Program-made: the position numbers and the translations under genes
From: Rhizoclosmatium globosum
Lineage: Eukaryota; Chytridiomycota; Chytridiomycetes; Chytridiales; Chytriomycetaceae
Assembly: GCA_002104985.1 (NCBI GenBank)
Contig: MCGO01000049.1
Span: forward strand, 186,001-250,000
Length of the DNA stretch: 64,000 bases
Reading direction: 5' to 3'
Part shown: piece after piece, positions 23,135 through 34,012 of the stretch
Numbering within the stretch: position 1 is the first letter of the stretch
Layout of the letters: every line of letters begins with the position of its first letter
The notes under the pieces: generated by a model
Told to the model about the DNA's origin: nothing
Databases searched by the model: none
The model's input: only the letters and a program-made list of their open reading frames with translations

Positions 23135-24102
23135 ATGAATCAACCCTTCACAACACTCCCCACTGAACTCGTTCAACAAATCTTCAAACACATCTCCCTA
23201 TCCACAATCAACCGATACCACAGATGCTCCAAACGCCTCAAAGCCGTCCTCCGAACCCCCGACTTTGCAACTCTCCACCTGTCAACACACATTGCACGCA
23301 GAACATACCCCCGAAACCCACATTCCACACACCCAACAGACCTCGACCTCCTCTGGTTCATGTGGCGTATAGAATACCAGTACGCGTATGCGCGCAAATA
23401 CTTGAACCATTGTGAAAGCCTGGCATGGTGTAACGTTGGCGCCGTCAAGTACGGTGCGAAGGCGATTCCACGTGCAATAGGAGAGATTCACGCGCTAGTT
23501 CATGTAGATCTATTGAGTTCAATGATTATTGGACATATTCCGAAAGAGATTGGGTTCTTGCATCGATTGCAGACTTTAAATCTCAGATAATTTCCTCAGA
23601 GGTCCAATTCCAGCTGAGATTGGAAATTTAATACAGCTGAAGGTGCTTGACTTGAGTGGGAATCTGCTTTCGGGGTGTTTAGTGAAGGAGTTGGGATCAT
23701 TGGTGAGGTTGAAGGTGTTGAAGTTGGATGCGAATTATTTTGAGGGCGTTATTCCCGAGGAGCTTGGAAGGTTAAGCGAGTTGGAACAGTTGAATTTGAG
23801 CAAGAATATGATTTCTGGCGAGATTCCAAAGAGTTTGGGAATGTTGCGGCGGTTGGATGTTTTGAATATTGGTGGGAATAGGATTGAAGGCAGTATTCCA
23901 GTGGAGCTAGGGATTGTATGGCGTTGAGGTTCTTGTATTTACAAGAGAACTTACTTGAGGAAAAGTTCCAGCCGCATTGGGAAGAGTACGACTACGTGGC
24001 ATGGATTTGAGTAGAAACCCAGGTTTGGAACTTCAAACAACGGATGATATGGATCGGAACAGCTTCTTATATAGTTATTTATGGCGGCAAAGGTTTCTAT
24101 GA
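23135..24102 (+). CDS. F-box protein with plant-type leucine-rich repeats
   Basis: The N terminus FTTLPTELVQQIFKHISL with RYHRCSKRLKAVLR reads as an F-box (Skp1-binding). After about 100 residues come five or six repeats of the form LxxLxxLxLxxNxxxGxIPxELG: IPRAIGEIHALVHVDLLSS, IPKEIGFLHRLQTLNLR, IPAEIGNLIQLKVLDLSGN (23625), VIPEELGRLSELEQLNLS (23750), EIPKSLGMLRRLDVLNIGG (23820). This GxIP type is common in plant receptor kinases but here has no signal peptide or kinase, so a cytosolic adaptor is likelier. Frame changes are needed near 23590, 23915 and 23965 to reach the stop at 24102. Substrate unknown; one possible role is SCF ubiquitin ligase specificity. Confidence 0.7.
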
Positions 24103-24261
24103 TTTGGCTGGCTAAATATATCACAAGGTGTATACACCGATTGAATTAACTTGGATGTCATTTATTTATTGAAATCGAATTGACGAGATTCACAGTATAT
24201 CCGCGTCCCAGAATATGATCAAACGTACCCATATTGTTTATATCCTAACAACTTAAATCCC

Positions 24262-25024
24262 TCATGCATTCCCCGTCAGAATCCACTCTGCAACCCAAAA
24301 AGCAAACGTGACAGTCGTACCTGATAATTTTTCAGCTACGTGATGGAAATAGATGGCGGTACAGAGCAACATAAACCACCACAAGAACTGCAACCCATAC
24401 GCAAACCACAGAGTGTACTTTACAAACAAAGATTCGGCGTCTCCATAGAGTCGAACGACTCTAGTTTCATCAAATAGGAGAATACCGGCATGAATCAAGA
24501 GGAGACAGTGGCCAGAAATATCGAACCCAGTCCATTGACCACCTCCCTGCTTTCTGCACGAGTACGCAGTAGTATATACAGAATTTGTAGAAAAGGTGCC
24601 ATTGGTTTCCACTTGACATGAACCAGTTGCATGATAGACACGGTCCAAGAGCGAAAAGCCAAAGAACCACTGAGTCATAACGAACCAAAACAGCGTCGCA
24701 GCAGCGTATTTCTTCAAACGGTGGATCGGAGAGAGGACAGTTGCGCGTTGGGCCGGCGTTAGGGATTTTGAAGGAGCAAGGAGGGAGGCTGCGATCAACA
24801 GCCAGACGGAGAGGGAGGTCCAGCCCCATGCATACTTTGCAAAGTAGACATTCAGAGGGTTTCTTTTGTTTGCGAGCCAGGTGTCAGTGCTAAGTGAGGG
24901 GGAGAAGGAGGCAAAGATGCCCAGAGCGACTGTGATTGCGTAGAGAAAGAGGATGCTTATAGAGAAGTCAGCGGCGGTAGTACTTCAGCCAAGGTACATA
25001 CTTGATGTGGCGAGTAGACAGCAT
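24262..25024 (-). CDS. FIT-family (FITM2/Scs3-like) ER membrane protein
   Basis: FIT proteins are ER acyl-CoA diphosphatases needed for lipid-droplet biogenesis. Exon 1 (MLSTRHI, 25024 on) joins across an intron to ILFLYAITVALGIFASFS. The protein has about six hydrophobic segments, a lumenal Cys-containing loop, and the family signature GFDISGHCLLLIHAGILL (about 24530) with the conserved His of the DISGH motif; a second conserved His lies in AIYFHHVAEKLSGT (about 24350). Length about 235 residues matches the family. Frame is clean apart from one intron. The C terminus ends EWILTGNA. Transcribed toward the F-box/LRR gene; the two stops are about 160 bp apart. Confidence 0.87.
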
Positions 25025-25148
25025 GATACTAAATGAGGCACTGACCAATCGATGTTTCCACGAGAGATTTGTTCAACGTGGCTCAACTCAAGGGCACCCA
25101 AAACATACAAAAAATACATAATTTATTAATGCTGGGTCTAATCAGGAT

Positions 25149-25512
25149 TCAGTAGTCGTCCAGTTCATCGTCATCGTCGTCGTCTGCGTCGTCGTCGTTG
25201 ATTCTGAAGTCCGCGTCGTCGGCGTCGTCGGTCGAACTCTGCGTCGGGGCGGCGGCGGCGGCCGTTGCGCGCTTAGTCACATTAGTCAGAGTGGCGTCAA
25301 TATCGGGCTTTGGCGGCGTGACTCACCAGCGACGGCTGCCCGCTCGTTTGAGTGTTCGCGCCTTTCGAGCCAAGCGGCGCTGGTCCCGCTCGGCTGCGTA
25401 TTCGCTGAAGCACCGTCCGTCTCGCCGCCTCGCGTGCGTCTAGATCACTGCTCAGCGTTGCTGGGCCAGGAAGTGCGGTAAGAACTGTTCGTGCAAGAGA
25501 TGCTCCTGACAT
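25149..25512 (-). CDS. Small protein with very acidic C-terminal tail, unidentified
   Basis: Two exons. Exon 1 (from 25512) reads MSGASLARTVLTALPGPATL then an Arg/Ala-rich helix (EAARRTVLQRIRSRAG) and a Gly/Ser linker; an intron starts at the GTGAGTC near 25324. The second exon gives an Ala/Thr stretch, then DFRINDDDADDDDDELDDY and the stop at 25149. About 90-100 residues. The acidic tail is encoded by GTC/ATC-type repeats on the plus strand. I do not recognise a family. The amphipathic Arg-rich N terminus would fit mitochondrial import or RNA binding, but neither is shown. Confidence 0.5.
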
Positions 25513-26599
25513 GGTTTCTTGACCACAATAATATAAGCAAAAGCTTTCTTAAATTTGAAGGATTAAAGTGAATATTGGTATTTGTAACTCAGCAAAATAT
25601 AACATAATTAATCCACAATGCACATATGCAGCAATCGAGCCTTTCAACCAGCAGCAAAGTCTCAGCTCATCTCTGGAACAACACAAATTCTTTATACCTC
25701 AACATTCTTCAACACTACTTTAGTGTGGTTTCATTAAAACGTCATCGGCTCCTGTATAGGGTTGAGGTTCAAGTTAATCACAATCAACTCATACTCACTG
25801 AGAAAAATAAGTTTGATCCAAAAAAGATTGCACTGAATTGCAACAGAAGGGGAAAGTTGTCGCCATAAAAGAGGGGTCGTAAGTTTGAACCTAACAGGTT
25901 GGCCAAACTTTCCATAAACAGTCTGTTCGTCTATCCACCCTCACACCTTCATCCGTTTTGATGTTTATCTTCCAGAATTGGTCTTTGGCGATGGTGTGTA
26001 AGACAATCAAGATCGACAGAGGATTCCACAAATTCCCACTCTTCTCGATTGAAAAGGTTCAGACATGCGCTTTGCAGGATTTTCATTCACTAAATCGACA
26101 CCGGACAACGTATGGGTCAGAGAATCAATCAAATTCATTGAAATACGTGCAATCTTTGACTCAGGCGCCTGTGAGACGTTGGATTTTGGAGTTGGTGAGG
26201 TTGAAGAAATCGCTGTGGTTGTTGGCAGCGAATCAATGTGTATTCATCCTGAGCGCGTTTCACCCCAGTCTTTGCTGCTGGAGTACTCGATCCAGCTGTC
26301 ATTTCTTCAAAGGTATTTCTTTGAAGGTATTGAACGCCACTTCTGTGACCTGCTGTGTCAAGGGACATCTTTAGCTGGCCCCATTCTCTTGGAGCGGCGT
26401 TGGTTCTTACATAAGTCAGGGATATGTTTATGTTACTTATCAGTTGAAGAATTGATTGGCCAGCACTGAAGTTTGCTACTTTTGTTTTTGGTATCTAATC
26501 TCAGATGACTGTCTAGTTACGTAAAATAACGTATTCTTTTTCGAGGGGTTCACAATACAGTCATGTATTTATTGCAAGGTTTTCATTTTTTACTTCAAA
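25513..26599. other. Unassigned stretch, no supported gene
   Basis: About 1.1 kb with no recognised gene. Open frames exist on both strands (plus 26065-26469, 134 codons; minus 26368-26135, 77 codons). On the minus strand segments such as EMTAGSSTPAAKTGVKR and SKIARISMNLIDSLTHTL look protein-like but need a frame change to join. No RNA gene was recognised. It may hold a fast-evolving or decayed gene. Confidence 0.35.
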
Positions 26600-29366
26600 T
26601 TATGCCAGTTCTAACTCACCAGCTCCACCCAACATATCATCCATCCGATCCAACGTGTAAGAAATCAAATAACTCTTCCGCAACATCTCATCCACATGTC
26701 CATAGTGTCGCTCGCTATACACAATCAACGAGTCCAACAACTCCTTGACTTTCTTTGTTTTGAGCAACTGTTCAGAAGACTTATTGCTCATGATCAAATT
26801 TAAAAGTAATTGAGCGATTGAGGCGTGTTTTGAGTGTGTGTTCCAGTCTTTGATGTATCCCAGTAACTGCTCCAACTGTCCGGCTTCCATGTCTTTGATA
26901 ACTTCGTCGACTGTGAAAAGTCCTGTTACACTGTTGGAATGGAGACGTGTCTTGTTGAGTTGACGGAAGAGTGTGAGTAACCTCATTGGCTTGTCAAGCT
27001 CAAGGGCGAGGATGATTGCGTTCTTGTAGTCTTTCTTTTTCAAGAAGTTGAGAAGGTCTTGTTCCCTGGATAAAGTCACTGTTTAGCAAAGTATTCCAAA
27101 TTTGAACACGCTAACTTACTTTGTAACCTTTTCGTTCGTAACTCTATCATTCTCCTCCTGCTCCGCAACAGTGCAGTCCTCCCACAGCGTGATTTTCGAA
27201 TCCGCGCCTCCAGAAACAACCAACGACTCATCCTGCTTCATAGCAAGCGCCCAGACTTTATCCTCATGTGCATCAAACGTATTAACACACTCGTTATTTT
27301 GATATTCCACAACTTGACAAGTCCATCCGATCCAGATGAAACCATCTGCATTCCCAACGATACGAATGACACTTTCAAAACAGAGTTCAAGTGGCCTTCG
27401 AGAGTCTTGAGGCAGGAGTAGTCAGACATGGACCACAGTTTGATGGTTTTGTCTCCTGAAGATGTGACGAGGACTTGGTCAACGGTAGAGAACTGGACGC
27501 ACCAAACTCCACGCTTGTGGCCTGTACAGGTACCGACTAGGGAGCCATCAACGGCGCTCCATACTTTCGCGGTTTTGTCTTGGGATCCTGTGGCAAAGAT
27601 TCTGTCGTTGGGTGCAACGGCAATCGAGTTGATATCCTTCTCATGAGCTTGGAAAGTGTAACTAGACTTGAGTTTGATGGGCTCTGCAGCCGTTTTCGCT
27701 TGTTTCTCTGTTAAGATGATCAGGAAAAGGTCTTCAAAACCAAGGGAAACTCACCAAGCTTCGAAATATCCCACACCTTGATTGTTCGGTCTGAACTTCC
27801 AGTCACCAAAAAAGTGTTTGCCTTGCTCGAAAAAGCAACAGCACCAACAGCCTCTGTATGCCCGACACAAGACCCAATCAACCCAAACTTTCTCGTCTCC
27901 TCATTGAACCCCCAAATCAAACTCGAGTTATCCTTACTTCCACTTGCCAACAACCGTCCATCTTTACTACGATCCAAACAAACAACCACATTCGAATGCC
28001 CATACAAGATATCACAGTTACTACTCTCCAAATCCATCACCTTGATCTGCTCACTATTGGACGCAACAGCCAGCAAACTCTCATCCGGCGAAACAAACCG
28101 CACATCTACAATCTCCTCATTATACCCAACAATCTGATGCACGCGTTGCAATTCACTCGTCATATCGTAAAACAAAAAGTTGTGGTCCGTCGTAACAGCT
28201 ACAAGCTGATGCTTGTCCTCGACAACGAGAACGTCAGAAATCTCGTGGGAAGCGTTTTGGTCGGAAGGTTGGGTCATGATGCAGTCACCGGATTCGAGAT
28301 CCCAGAGACGGATGATTCCTTTTTCTCCGGCTGTGTATGCGATTCCGGAACAGTTTTTTATGGAGAGGGTTTTTGCGAGGTGGCGTTTGGAGACTTCGGG
28401 AATGAGGCCGACGGATTCCATGGACTTTTTTGTTGAAACGTAAGTTAGTTGAAGAGGTTTCAAGATGAAGCAAAATACCTCATGTGTTGGAATGGTCTTT
28501 GTAAGTTCTCCAGTCTCAAGGTCCCATACGTTGAGAATCTTGTCACGACCTCCAGTCAAGAGGTAGGCAGCATCTGGGGAGAATGAAACTCCACGAACGA
28601 CACTGACGTGACTATCAAGAATCCAAACACATCTTAAAAATATCAAGGTTAATAAGTTTACATTCTAAGTGGGAAACAACTCAACTGTTTCGTGCTCAGG
28701 TCCCAAACTCTCACTTTACAGTCATCACTCGCAGATGCAAGCAAAATATCATTCCCCTTCTTTCCATTATAAAACGTAAGTGCTGAAATAACTCCATGGT
28801 GTCCCTTGAACAAGTGTGTAGCATGTCCACGGTCAACATCCCACACACGGATAGTAGAGTCTGCAGATCCCGTCGCAACAAGCGTCGACGTCTTATCAAA
28901 CGCCATACTGAGTACAGGAGCTTCATGAGCTTTCCAACTCCGCAACACCTGACCGTTTTCCAAGTCGATGTAGTTGAGAAGGAGGGAACGGGTTGCAGAG
29001 ACCAAGTGTTTTCCGTCAGGTTTCACTGCGAAACAGGTTACTTCGTCGGCTTCCTATTATTGGGTCATATTGAAGGTCAGATGGATGCAGTGGTTTGGCA
29101 GCTTGGAACACGAACCCCGACGATCGCTAGTTCCACGTTTCCAGATTCAACGCCGAGGACATTGAGGTCTTTGTCGACAGAGGCGATGACAAAGGATCCA
29201 GGACGACCACCGGCGTTGTTGATGAGAGCTGTTTTGCCGCCAGTGTAGATTGGTGCGAAGGAGCGGACAGCCTTGAAGCTGGAGTGATTAAAGTGCGAGT
29301 TAGTTTGAATCGCGTTCTGAGGAAGGTATTCAGTTACTTTGACTTCAGAATCGGTGCAGAGTCCAT
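26600..29366 (-). CDS. UTP13: UTP13/TBL3 WD40 protein of the small-subunit processome
   Basis: Nucleolar U3 snoRNP (UtpB) component for 18S rRNA processing. Exon 1 starts MDSAPILKS (29366). The body is a long array of WD40 repeats, e.g. VATGSADSTIRVWDVDRG (about 28860), LASASDDCKVRVWDLST (about 28720), YLLTGGRDKILNVWDLETG, LVTGSSDRTIKVWDISKLG (about 27790) and VVSGGADSKITLWED (about 27200). A helical Utp13 C-terminal domain follows (REQDLLNFLKKKDYKNAIIL, 27079-26603), which separates this protein from generic WD40 proteins. Six or so short introns; the exon at 28646-27720 is the longest. A few frame changes appear near 29060-29100 and 27300. Length near 870 residues suits the family. Confidence 0.9.
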
Positions 29367-29448
29367 CGTCGTTCGTTGGTTGGTTTTGGTCAAAGGGATG
29401 TCGCAAAAAACAAAAACTAAAAAACGAGATTGTTCTATTCTCCTTTCT

Positions 29449-30649
29449 TCACTCCACTTCTGAACGAAGGTCATTTGCAGATGAATGATGACGAAGAATT
29501 CTGCTGAAAATGTTATCTACAATTCGAATGTCCTCAGATTCGTCGTAGAAGGACAGATCCACTTGCTGCGCTCCAATAAGAGCTATGGAAGAAGATACAC
29601 TTGATGATTTATCGTCCTACGTCAGCATTTAGTAAGTTGGTGTGCAATCCGAAGGCAGTAAAGGTTTAGAATATATAGGGGTATTCCGCTTGACAGAAAT
29701 CGAAATACACTCCATTCGATTCCAATATCGCAAAGAGGAAAGAGAATTCTGAAGAATGTTGAAGATATACCTTTGGAGTGGATGGAGAACGAGGATCCGC
29801 ATCCTTTGCTTCAATATTTGAATTTGAATCGTGAGCCGAGAACAATTCCCGGATGGCTTCCATTGAAATAACATTCTTGTCGATTTTTGAAGCTGATGCG
29901 GGTACTTTAAAGTCAGACATGAGACCCTTTGTGAGTTTCATTGCAATAGTGACTTTGAGTGTGGCATTGACTTTTGACTCCTGCAGTAGATATCTTCGTT
30001 CTACAGGAATCTGATGTGCTGCAAAGTCAGCGAGATTGATTGTGACTGAACCAACGTTCTCGACAGCACGACCAGCATTGAGTTCTTGTTTGATGACAAG
30101 GACGAGTTCGCATGGACTTAGGACGCCGTCGCGGTCCGTAGTTAGCACGACTTCGAATGCAGCAGCGGGATGGGAAGTGTTTGTGTTTGTGATTAAGGAA
30201 AGTGGGGTGGAGGGATCGTCTCTGTGGCTGTTGTCGTTGTTTGTCGCGGTTGAATTTGAAGTTGAGGAAGTTGAAGTTGTTGCAAGGGCCGCGTTCCAGG
30301 TGACTGCGAGTGAGTGAGTGAGTGAGAGAGTGAGTGGCAGAATAGAAGGTGTCCAAAGAAAGAAACCAACCAGTGTGGTCCCGCACCGTCGCCCGGTGCG
30401 TTGTCCCACGCGCCCCAATTCCCGCCGTCGAAGAAGCGCCTGTGTTTCCTGCCGATCCAGCTGCGTACACCCTGACACACACACTGCTTAACATCTCTCT
30501 CAATCAAATCACACTAAACGAGAGGAAACACACCGCCACTTGGCAAAGTAGAATCCTGACACGTACGGCAAATTGTTGAGTTCGTTGATGACGCATTCGC
30601 ACGAGAACGTGACTTTCCGCCGTTTGTTGCTTTTGTTGGACGTTGCCAT
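29449..30649 (-). CDS. NT-C2 (EEIG1/EHBP1-type) domain protein
   Basis: Exon 1 (30649 on) reads MATSNKSNKRRKVTFSCECV then INELNNLPYVSGFYFAKWR, the start of the N-terminal C2 domain found in EEIG1/EHBP1 proteins, which bind membranes or Rab-linked actin machinery. Later exons give a Ser/Thr/Asn-rich insert, FEVVLTTDRDGVLSPCELVL (about 30150), VGSVTINLADFAAHQ (about 30045) and RRYLLQESKVNATLKVTIAM (about 29990), the conserved last strands of NT-C2. After an intron near 29775-29618 the tail is acidic and ends RHHSSANDLRSEVE at 29449. About 290 residues. The intron between exons 2 and 3 contains a GAGT microsatellite. Divergent from mL53 with 65 bp between starts. Confidence 0.8.
30306..30336. 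repeat. GAGT tetranucleotide microsatellite in intron
   Basis: Five to seven tandem GAGT units at the 3' part of an intron of the NT-C2 gene; the minus-strand reading CACTCACT forms its pyrimidine tract. Confidence 0.7.
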
Positions 30650-30714
30650 TCCTTCTCTTTCTTTCTTTCTTCGCTTTTTTTGTTACTCTTTCTTTCAACC
30701 AAAACAATCTTCAA
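30650..30714. promoter_or_regulatory. Very short divergent promoter, NT-C2 gene / mL53
   Basis: 65 bp between start codons, dominated by CTTT repeats on the plus strand (ctctttctttctttcttcg). Confidence 0.5.
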
Positions 30715-31494
30715 ATGGCTCCTGCCTTCCTTGCCTTTGTCGATAAGCTTGCTATCAACTTTGCTCCTATTGCGAAAAGCTCAAGATCTGCAAGGTATGC
30801 TAATGCCCAGGAATGTTCCTTCAAGATTGCGCTCTTCAGAGATCTTGAACACTACCCAATACCTTTGTATCAAATGAACTCTCTAACAAACTGTTACTGT
30901 ATAGAACATTCTTGTTCCAAATCACAGCAGACGGACACAAGGACCTGAACCCAAAGCTGGCTCTTGCTGTCAACCAGAATGATTCAATCAGGAAACCTTC
31001 CATCGAAGTGACATACCGTGAGTACATGATCTGGAAGCATTAGATTGAAAAGGGCGGCGAAAGAGGGAAAATTCATTTACCAACAGTGGCTTCTCATGTA
31101 TAACTGCAACTCATGGATATCTGGAAGGAAGTTGGACAAATTAAGCGTTAGAAAGTGGATTAACTGTTGAAACAAGTGTTGAGATGATGCTGGCGTATGT
31201 TGGGCTTTACATTCGATCGGGATTGAGTCCTATGTGTTATGGATGCCTGATTGGAGTAATCAAATTGCTGCGGATTAATATGGATAAAGAATAGTGCTTC
31301 AGTGCATCAGAGGAATCCCTCTAGAACTCAGATACCTATTTAAATGCACCGTAACTAAGCATATCTCTCCAACAGGCGACAAGAAGCACCTTGTCATTGA
31401 AAGCGGCTCTTTAAAAGTGGCAGATATAATGCGGGATATTCAAAAGCACGCAAAGAAATTACAGCTCGAGGAGGACACCAAGAACTCTTCCTAA
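30715..31494 (+). CDS. Mitochondrial large-subunit ribosomal protein mL53-like
   Basis: Three exons: MAPAFLAFVDKLAINFAPIA up to 30794, then TFLFQITADGHKDLNPKLAL (about 30903-31017), then after a long intron (about 31018-31376) DKKHLVIESGSLKVADIM to the stop at 31494. The pattern F-P-x-SxSAR-TFL, followed by NPK, IEVTY and a basic helical end (IQKHAKKLQLEED), resembles fungal mL53 (yeast Mrpl44). About 105 residues. Phases of both introns are compatible. Family assignment rests on short motifs, so another small thioredoxin-like mitoribosomal protein (mL43 type) is possible. The AATAAA at 31537 follows. Confidence 0.6.
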
Positions 31495-31886
31495 ATATTC
31501 ACAATAGCAATTGGATGAACGGATGAAGGAATGTGCAATAAATGACATCGTTTTATTAGGTTTTATTCAAGTTATTGTGATAATATTGTCGCAATAATCT
31601 TTTCACTAAAGTCACGTTTTCGAACGAAGTCACGTTACTTTCCAAGGTGCGGCGATCACTTTGTTTATGCCTCATTTGTGGCTCTGTCATTGCAATGGCG
31701 CTGGAAGCACGGCAGCACTCCTACGGTTCCTTCCAACGAAAGAGTGTACTTAAATCATCTCATGTAGATTACTATCAGTCTACCGCCTTAAGCAAGTCCG
31801 CTCTCTCATCTGATACTACATCAAAGAGTCAATAAAATAGCGAATGGTAAGATCTCGTTATCGAAGTGTCTGGTGCGCTAACTTGA
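31495..31886. other. Intergenic stretch before the bHLH gene
   Basis: A/T-rich, with a polyadenylation-like AATAAA at 31537-31542. A 62-codon open frame at 31647-31835 (MRRSLCLCLICGSVIAMAL...) has a signal-peptide-like start but no other support. Confidence 0.4.
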
Positions 31887-32802
31887 ATGTCTGAAGACTT
31901 CACAGCCAGCATCGCAGCAGCCACCGCTTCCCCGCTTCTCAGCGTCACAGCAATTTGATTCTCACCAGCAAGAACTGTTTTCAAACTACTTTCTTCTCGC
32001 TCCGCCGAAAGGATCTTCTTCCACACCAAGTGGCAATCAACAACAAAACAATCATTTGAACGGGACTTCAAATACAAACACAAATGGGACTGAAGCTATT
32101 CCATCGCTTATACAAGATGGATCATCTGCTCACTATGCACAAGATTTACAACAGCAGCCACCCATACCCCCTTATCAGCCATTTCAGCAACATCCACATC
32201 ACCACCAATCACACCAGCAAGGATATTTCAACAATATTCAACATACCCATCAACAGCAGCAACAAATCTCCCAAACATCTGATGCCCCCCAACTTGAACA
32301 AAATCACCAAGAACCTCCGCCACATCCAGCCCCCGAAACCCCAACCTCAACAACCCCACCCTCCACCGCCAACAAAGTCGAAGCCGGAACCTCAGATTGG
32401 CACAAACAGAAAAAGGAAACCCACAAAGAAGTCGAACGCCGTCGGCGCGACGTCATCTCCAACGGAATCGACACGCTCGCCGATATGATCCCGTACGCTG
32501 AAAAGAAGAAGGGAAAAGTCGTTCAAGCTGCGGCCATGTACATCCGCGAGTTGAAGGAAGCCGAGGAAGAGAGAGTACAGCGGTGGGGTTTGGAAAAGGT
32601 GTTGGCGGAGCAAGCGATTCAGGAACTGTCGAATACCGTGCACCATCTGAGTGCAGAAAATATGGCGTTGTTGGAGAGGTTGAATATGGTGAGGGCAAGC
32701 GGTGCACCAAAGCGTCAGTATTCTCAGCAACAGCAACAGCAACAACAACAGCAGCAGCAACACATTATGAATCAAGATAGCTCCAAGAAACGAAAAATGT
32801 AG
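31887..32802 (+). CDS. Cbf1-like bHLH transcription factor
   Basis: DNA-binding protein of the Cbf1 type, which binds E-boxes (CACGTG) and in yeast acts at centromeres and methionine genes. The basic region and helices lie at about 32395-32570: QKKETHKEVERRRRDVISNG with the E-box contact residues H-E-R, then IDTLADMIPYAEKKKGK and VVQAAAMYIRELKE. A second helix (AIQELSNTVHHLSAENMALL) continues as a leucine-zipper-like coil. Flanks are Gln/His/Pro-rich (HHQSHQQGYF, TPTSTTPPS). The C terminus has a poly-Gln run then a basic end SSKKRKM. The open frame from Met 32056 is clean; ATG 31887 (MSEDFTASIAAATA) gives a longer Gln-rich N terminus but needs one frame change near 31930. Confidence 0.85.
32724..32762. 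repeat. CAG/CAA repeat encoding poly-Gln
   Basis: About 13 glutamine codons in the C-terminal part of the bHLH gene; candidate length polymorphism. Confidence 0.8.
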
Positions 32803-32965
32803 ATAAAATGAATTAATCTTTCTTTGATAAACTTCTTGGTGCCTGGAGCCGCCGAATCCTTGATTTCGGTATATGATCTAGTTGTGCGTCAAGGTGGCTG
32901 GTTCGCCGCTGATAAAGATCCAGTTGATTGAATCACCCCTTCCACTCAACAGAAAGATCCTCGAA

Positions 32966-33832
32966 ATGAATTTGCTCCCATCTTCTTTCGAAGCCCTCAC
33001 ATCTCCGCAACTCTCCCTCTACCTTAGCCGCCTCGGTCTTGACCCTTCCATCCCTCTCTCACCAACCAAAGAAACCCTCCAAACCCTCCTAACGGCACAC
33101 GCAACAACCATTCCATGGGAAAACACATCCCTGTACCTCTCCCATAAGCCCCACCCCCTCTCCATCCCCGAAATCCTTGAAACCCTTGTCACAGAGCGCC
33201 GCGGATCATACTGCTTCCCAAACAACATCCTCCTCTCATCCGCACTCAAATCGATCGGCTTCCAGGCGTACACAGGTGTTGCCCGACTTATGCATTGGAA
33301 CGATGCAGAGAAGGGGTATGATGCTGATGCGCCTGTACATATGATTGTATTTGTAGTGGTTGATGGGGCTGTGTTTCTTGTTGACATGGACTTTAACCGA
33401 GTTTCGGTTCCGTTGCGGGTTTCGCATGGGGAAAGGGTTGTTTGTGCGGCGGGGGAAATCTTTGAGGTGCGGGAAGTTGGGGAGGGAGGTAATGGTGAAG
33501 GGTTTGTGTTGTGGTATGGCAGAGAAGGGAGTGAAGTGAAGCCATTTTATTGGTTTACGGTGAAGGAGTGCTGGAAAAAGGATTATGAAGTTATGAACTT
33601 TTATGTTGGAAATGAAAGGAAACACGATTTGCATAATGTGTTTTTGATTAGTCGAGATGTTGTGGGAGGAGGAAGAGTGAAAGTTGTGCAGAAAAAACTG
33701 TACAAGAGTGGAGAGAAGGGAGGAGTTGAAATGGAAACTTTGGAGGAATGGGTTCTGATGTTGATGAGGGAGTTTGGCGTTCATTTGAACGAAATTGAAA
33801 TTGAGTCGGCGAAGCAACGATTATTTTCATAA
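32966..33832 (+). CDS. NAT: Arylamine N-acetyltransferase
   Basis: Transfers acetyl (in some fungi malonyl) from CoA to arylamines and hydrazines by a Cys-His-Asp triad. The catalytic Cys is in RRGSYCFPNN (about 33205), where many family members read RGGYCFExN; the His is in DADAPVHMIVFV (about 33320); the Asp is in LVDMDFNRV (about 33385), usually DVGF. Substrate-loop segment FYWFTVKECWKKDYEVMNFY and the N-terminal LSRLGLDP and TIPWENTSL fit the family. Intronless, about 288 residues, slightly longer than bacterial enzymes as in other fungi. ATG 32966 is chosen because the protein start MNLLPSSFEALTSPQLSLYL aligns with family N termini; an in-frame ATG at 32882 adds 28 residues. Convergent with the CRN-type gene. 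Confidence 0.9.
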   Translation: MNLLPSSFEALTSPQLSLYLSRLGLDPSIPLSPTKETLQTLLTAHATTIPWENTSLYLSHKPHPLSIPEILETLVTERRGSYCFPNNILLSSALKSIGFQAYTGVARLMHWNDAEKGYDADAPVHMIVFVVVDGAVFLVDMDFNRVSVPLRVSHGERVVCAAGEIFEVREVGEGGNGEGFVLWYGREGSEVKPFYWFTVKECWKKDYEVMNFYVGNERKHDLHNVFLISRDVVGGGRVKVVQKKLYKSGEKGGVEMETLEEWVLMLMREFGVHLNEIEIESAKQRLFS

Positions 33833-34012
33833 AACCGCACGACAATAATAAGTTCTATTTTGAATTCATTTGTTGTTCCGGAATTCGTTACAGTAAAATT
33901 GAGAGTGCGTCGACAGTATCAACAAACTCAAACAATCAAACATAAAACCAAAATCTAAATAAATACAAATGAATTCAATTTTCTTTTTTTTTTCAACTTG
34001 CATTATTACTTA

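Noticed and set aside
25860..25920. Possible tRNA T-loop-like sequence (GTTTGAACC)
   Set aside because: No matching acceptor stem or cloverleaf could be drawn around it.
27858..28436. 192-codon plus-strand frame
   Set aside because: Antisense to UTP13 WD40 repeats, which are conserved in frame on the minus strand.
33236..33817. 193-codon minus-strand frame opposite the N-acetyltransferase
   Set aside because: Low-complexity His/Phe/Ser composition expected of antisense reading; the plus strand carries a complete enzyme.
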